Shown: in pieces, positions 5,784-8,703 of the stretch | How the letters are laid out: every line of letters starts with the position of its first letter | Position numbering within the stretch: the stretch's first letter is position 1 | NCBI GenBank assembly: GCA_030612905.1 | Contig: JAUWNA010000066.1 | Location: 1-8,703 of the forward strand | Direction: 5' to 3' | DNA from: Promethearchaeota archaeon | Lineage (GTDB): Archaea; Asgardarchaeota; Lokiarchaeia; Sigyniarchaeales; SOKP01 | Length of the DNA stretch: 8,703 nt | Translations under genes and position numbers: made by a program | The notes under the pieces: model-generated | What the model was told of the DNA's origin: nothing | Seen by the model: only the letters and a program-made list of their open reading frames with translations | Databases searched by the model: none

Positions 5784-6959
5784 TTAAAAGTTAATCTGTG
5801 CTCCACAATTTCTACAAGCTTTAATTTCATCGTTCATTTTATTTAAGCAAGGTTCGTGATAATAGGCTCCGCATTTTTCGCATTGAAACGCTTTATAATC
5901 TCCTAAAAAGATGCTGTGACAAAAAGTACAAGACACATCGATTTCGTCGATTTGAGATTCTGGAATTAATTTCATTCTTGTAGTGTTTATACCGCTTTCA
6001 TCGATCAATTTTATTTTAGGCTCGTTGTCGGGCTTATCCTCGACTAGTTTTGATGCAGATAATGGAAGCTCTAACAAGAAGTAACAGAAAGGGCACCTAA
6101 AAACCATTTCTTTGTATTCTGATTTCTTAGCCCACATCGCCGAGCAAGAAAGATGCATCGGGCGTTCACACGATGGGCAATACCTTCCTTCACTAAAGAA
6201 GTCCGCTCCCGTTAATGGTGATTTTACTGAGTGACATATTTGGCATTTTTCTTGCCCCCTTTCCCTACTACTCATCATTAACCTTATATCTAAAACGCTT
6301 GGTCTCCTCAGTGGTAAAGCAATATCGCTTATCAGAGGGGCTAACTCGTTTTTTTTATTTGGTCCAAAATAGTCAGTCGTTGTTTTACTCTCCTTTTTCG
6401 ACGCGAACGACCTTCCAGCACTTACCACCGCTTTTGAATTGTTAAAATATCCAAATCTTCCACCTGTAAGTCTTACAATCTTTTTTAAAATACTTTGAGA
6501 ATAGTCTTCCGTTTTGCCTAATTGGCTAGCATCAATATATATTCCCAATCCTTTAGCAATATCGACTATATTTTGAATTTTATTGCTAAGTTTCAATTTA
6601 TTATCTGAAATAATAAATATTCTGTATGTTTTTCCCCCTAACTTCCGCATCTCCTTTACTAAGATTTGCAAAGAAAACGCTAATCCTTCGTCTAGAGTAC
6701 CAATCCCAGAGACATGAATCTTCTTTAAAGAGTTAATCAATTTTTCTTCATCATGTGTAAAGGAACTTAGTTTCTTTATCGTTGCCCCAATAGAAAGCAC
6801 TGCAATTCTATCTTTAGGATCGATCGTAAATTTCTCATTAATAAAGTTTTTAGCGCTTTCTAAGGCGACAAAAAGTCGATTAGGCTTAAAGTCTTTTCTC
6901 AACATAGATCGAGAAGAATCTATGAGCACAACGCAGTCTTCTATCTTTATATCGTGCAA
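5784..6959 (-). CDS. vWA-domain protein with two C4HC3 zinc modules (Ssl1/p44-like architecture)
   Basis: The 391 residues open with a von Willebrand A domain (about 5-185). It has a complete MIDAS metal site: D14-x-S16-x-S18, T88 in GTLDEG, and D119 in ISDN. After a basic linker come two zinc modules with identical ligand order. The first is C239, C242, C261, C264, H269, C272, C289, C292. The second is C344, C347, C360, C363, H368, C371, C382, C385. Both are C4HC3 cross-brace patterns typical of RING-CH/PHD fingers. A vWA domain followed by zinc and RING-like modules is the layout of eukaryotic TFIIH subunit p44/Ssl1, and a RING-type E3 function is also conceivable. The product lacks a signal peptide or membrane segment, so it is cytosolic. 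The start is TTG at 6957-6959, the only standard start after the in-frame TAA at 6987-6989. It is preceded by a poly-A tract rather than a Shine-Dalgarno site. It lies 30 bases after the M20 gene and is probably co-transcribed with it. The function is inferred from architecture only. Confidence 0.85.
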   Translation of the reverse strand: MHDIKIEDCVVLIDSSRSMLRKDFKPNRLFVALESAKNFINEKFTIDPKDRIAVLSIGATIKKLSSFTHDEEKLINSLKKIHVSGIGTLDEGLAFSLQILVKEMRKLGGKTYRIFIISDNKLKLSNKIQNIVDIAKGLGIYIDASQLGKTEDYSQSILKKIVRLTGGRFGYFNNSKAVVSAGRSFASKKESKTTTDYFGPNKKNELAPLISDIALPLRRPSVLDIRLMMSSRERGQEKCQICHSVKSPLTGADFFSEGRYCPSCERPMHLSCSAMWAKKSEYKEMVFRCPFCYFLLELPLSASKLVEDKPDNEPKIKLIDESGINTTRMKLIPESQIDEIDVSCTFCHSIFLGDYKAFQCEKCGAYYHEPCLNKMNDEIKACRNCGAQINF

Positions 6960-6980
6960 TTTTTTTTTTGTTTTTTTTTT
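6960..6980 (-). other. Homopolymer tract A10-C-A10 just before the vWA start
   Basis: On the minus strand, ten adenines, one C and ten adenines directly abut the TTG start. The tract replaces a recognisable ribosome-binding site in a 30-base intercistronic gap. Such runs are prone to slippage during replication and to sequencing-length error. Changes in length would alter initiation spacing but not the reading frame, because the tract is upstream of the start. Confidence 0.6.
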
Positions 6981-6989
6981 AACTTTTTA

Positions 6990-8348
6990 TTATTTCTTGC
7001 TTAAAAAATTATAAGCAAATAGCGTAAATACTTTAATTGAATTGATAAAGTCTTGAATTTCTATATATTCGTCAATCGCGTGAGCAGTTCCCATGCTACC
7101 AGGCCCAAACAAGATAGTTTGAGGGCAATATCCATCGTTACGGAAGTAATGTGCGTCAGCAGAAGCGGGTAAAAGAAAATAAAATGGTTTTTTTTCGTAA
7201 ATTGTTTCAACAATATTATAAAATTCTTTCAAATCTTGAGATTTTTCCCATTGATTCCAGTAGGATCCCTCTGAGGCGTTAATGATTTCTAAAACAACAC
7301 AAACATCTTTTGACGCACCAAATATTTGATTTTTAACTATATATCCTAAGTCCTCTTCGATTAACTTCTTTAAAGCTTTCATAATCAGGTCAACTTTTTG
7401 CCCGGGTAAAAGTCTGAAATCGATTACAGCTTCGCATGAATCAGGAATTACATTTTCTTTAATACCTCCTTTTATCATAGTTAACGCTTTAGAGAATTTA
7501 ACAAGAGATTGGATAAGACTTTTTAGAATAGGTTGGTCGTTCATGATTCTTTCTCGAATTTCTTCGCTTGGAAATGCTTCCCCAATCAATATTTTAAGCT
7601 CGTCCCTTTCTATAGGTGGTTCACTTTTAGGAATATACTCATCAATTCTATCTAATTTTTCAATAATTTCACTCATCATATATATCGCATTTTTACCTAT
7701 TGAAGGCATTGAAGCGTGACCAGAAATTCCTTTCGTAGTTATTTTTACTTGAAGATGTCCTTTTTCGCCTAACAATATTGCTTTTGGAAGAGGATTAAGC
7801 CCTGAAGGCTCCCCAATAATCGCAAAATCACATTTGATCGACTTTAGAGGATTATCTATACACCACGCAGCCCCCAATTTCCCTCCAGTTTCCTCATCTG
7901 CTACGGCGTTTAGAATTAAATTGCCTGAAACTTCGATTTTTAACGATTTTAAAATTTTTAGCGCTATAACCATCGCAACCAATCCGCCCTTCATGTCAGC
8001 AGCACCTCTACTGAATATAAACTTATTACGTTTAATGAAGGCAGAAAAGGGAGGGTATTTCCAATCTTCCTCCGAACCGGGAGGAACTACATCCATGTGC
8101 CCGTTATATAAAAGATTTTTTCCGTTAAAATTATCGTTTAAATAAGCAATTAAATTCGCTCGATTATCTCCAAATGGAAAAATTTCAGTTTTTATTCCTT
8201 CTTCTTTTAAGAAATCTTCAATAATTATAGCAACATTTTTTTCATTACCAGGTGGATTAATTGAGTCAGCTTGAATAATTTTCCTAAAAAATTCGATATA
8301 TTCCTCTTTATTTTGGTCAATTTCATTAAGAATTGATTTTTCACTCAT
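6990..8348 (-). CDS. M20-family metallopeptidase/deacylase (ArgE/DapE-like)
   Basis: This cytosolic dizinc hydrolase belongs to the ArgE/DapE/aminoacylase-carboxypeptidase group, whose members cleave amide bonds of N-acylated amino acids or small peptides. The metal ligands and catalytic residues are all visible: H84 and D86 in GHMDVVP, D118 in GAADMKGG, general-base E152 with E153 in DEETGG, the GEPS ligand (E180 region), and H423 in TAHAIDE. GISGHAS (H211) opens the dimerisation/lid domain at about 195-330. At 452 residues it is longer than typical members (about 370-430). The extra length is mainly a charged helical insert at about 240-290 in the lid. The exact substrate cannot be read from the sequence, and no lysine or arginine biosynthesis genes are adjacent. 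The ATG at 8346-8348 follows a short AGGATC, which is too close to be a good Shine-Dalgarno site. It is first in a probable operon with the vWA gene. Confidence 0.93.
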   Translation of the reverse strand: MSEKSILNEIDQNKEEYIEFFRKIIQADSINPPGNEKNVAIIIEDFLKEEGIKTEIFPFGDNRANLIAYLNDNFNGKNLLYNGHMDVVPPGSEEDWKYPPFSAFIKRNKFIFSRGAADMKGGLVAMVIALKILKSLKIEVSGNLILNAVADEETGGKLGAAWCIDNPLKSIKCDFAIIGEPSGLNPLPKAILLGEKGHLQVKITTKGISGHASMPSIGKNAIYMMSEIIEKLDRIDEYIPKSEPPIERDELKILIGEAFPSEEIRERIMNDQPILKSLIQSLVKFSKALTMIKGGIKENVIPDSCEAVIDFRLLPGQKVDLIMKALKKLIEEDLGYIVKNQIFGASKDVCVVLEIINASEGSYWNQWEKSQDLKEFYNIVETIYEKKPFYFLLPASADAHYFRNDGYCPQTILFGPGSMGTAHAIDEYIEIQDFINSIKVFTLFAYNFLSKK

Positions 8349-8508
8349 GATCCTATTTAACCAACTTCACTATTAGTTTTGATAATAAAAATGTTTTGAA
8401 GATTTATAATATTTTGTCATATAGTATTCTAACTGATAAGTTTAAAATAAATTAGCAAATTTTAATATTCTTAGATAATTTTAAAAACTAAAATATTGAT
8501 AAATACGG
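8349..8508. promoter_or_regulatory. Divergent promoter region
   Basis: This 160-base AT-rich gap separates the M20 operon from the secreted-protein gene. For the minus-strand operon, a TATA-like AAAATATTATAAA lies at about 8403-8416, predicting a start near 8383 with a leader of about 35 bases. For the plus-strand gene, TTTTAAAA at 8479-8486 predicts transcription from about 8509, at or just before its TTG codons. Both are pattern matches in AT-rich DNA. Confidence 0.35.
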
Positions 8509-8517
8509 TTGGTTTAT

Positions 8518-8703
8518 TTGATTCGACGAAAAAAGGATGTTAAAAGAATTTTTTTTGTAAGTATATTCATAATTTCTATGCTTTTAGTGAATATTCAGAT
8601 TTTTAATGGTTTATATTTAGATGGTAGTAATAACCAACTAACAAATTTGTTAAATGACGATAATAACCCTCTTTCGTCTGAAACTGATCCGTACCTAACA
8701 GAT
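8518..8703 (+). CDS. Secreted or membrane-anchored protein, N-terminus only
   Basis: The frame is open from a stop at 8500-8502 to the window end, so the C-terminus is missing. From the TTG at 8518 the protein begins with a basic segment (IRRKKDVKR), then about 19 hydrophobic residues (IFFVSIFIISMLLVNIQIF), then a polar Asn/Asp/Ser-rich stretch. This is the profile of a signal peptide or N-terminal anchor with an extracellular remainder. A TTG at 8509 is an equally possible start and would add three residues. The first ATG (8578) falls inside the hydrophobic core and would destroy the signal, so a TTG start is preferred. The mature part is too short to assign a family. The gene is divergent from the M20 gene. 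Confidence 0.65.
   Translation, partial: MIRRKKDVKRIFFVSIFIISMLLVNIQIFNGLYLDGSNNQLTNLLNDDNNPLSSETDPYLTD

Noticed and set aside
7834..8145. 103-codon plus-strand frame
   Set aside because: It lies antisense within the clearly coding M20 gene, whose catalytic motifs are intact there; it is a shadow frame.
1..8703. tRNA, rRNA, CRISPR array, integrase or transposase
   Set aside because: No cloverleaf-like, rRNA-like or spaced direct-repeat pattern and no recombinase motif was seen anywhere in the window by eye.

Overview
This AT-rich window looks archaeal. The signs are an archaeal-type methionyl-tRNA synthetase with its tRNA-binding domain fused at the C-terminus, TATA boxes about 26 bases upstream of several starts with little or no leader, frequent TTG starts, and one Ssl1/p44-like protein (von Willebrand A domain plus two zinc cross-brace modules). 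The mix would suit an Asgard (Lokiarchaeia-like) archaeon. That placement is inference: no rRNA or other phylogenetic marker is present.

Layout. Positions 1-533 (minus) hold the N-terminal part of an unrecognised protein. It is divergent from a 416-residue protein at 622-1872 (plus) that I read as a very divergent RtcB-type RNA ligase homologue. A short antisense remnant at 1874-1951 resembles the last 24 residues of a methionyl-tRNA synthetase. AT-rich non-coding DNA follows to 2268, then a GIY-YIG endonuclease with NUMOD-like repeats at 2269-3537 (plus). The intact metG lies at 3511-5565 (minus) and its last nine codons overlap the end of the nuclease gene. Upstream of metG on the same strand are the vWA/zinc protein (5784-6959) and an M20 metallopeptidase (6990-8348), probably one transcription unit with a 30-base gap. 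Divergent from them, a secreted or membrane-anchored protein starts near 8518 and runs off the window.

The most interesting object is the block at about 1952-3590. The simplest reading is that a GIY-YIG homing-endonuclease unit invaded the 3' end of metG and supplied a substitute C-terminus, encoded antisense to the nuclease's own last codons. The original tail was left stranded about 1.6 kb away as a fragment. Before insertion, metG and the RtcB-like gene would have been convergent and nearly touching. Similar gene-end-swapping endonuclease units are known in fungal mitochondria (for example at atp6). I do not know of a described case in an archaeal aminoacyl-tRNA synthetase gene.

The remaining genes are translation (metG), possible RNA repair (RtcB-like), peptide or amino-acid metabolism (M20) and a putative regulatory or scaffold protein (vWA-zinc). 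They do not form an obvious single pathway.
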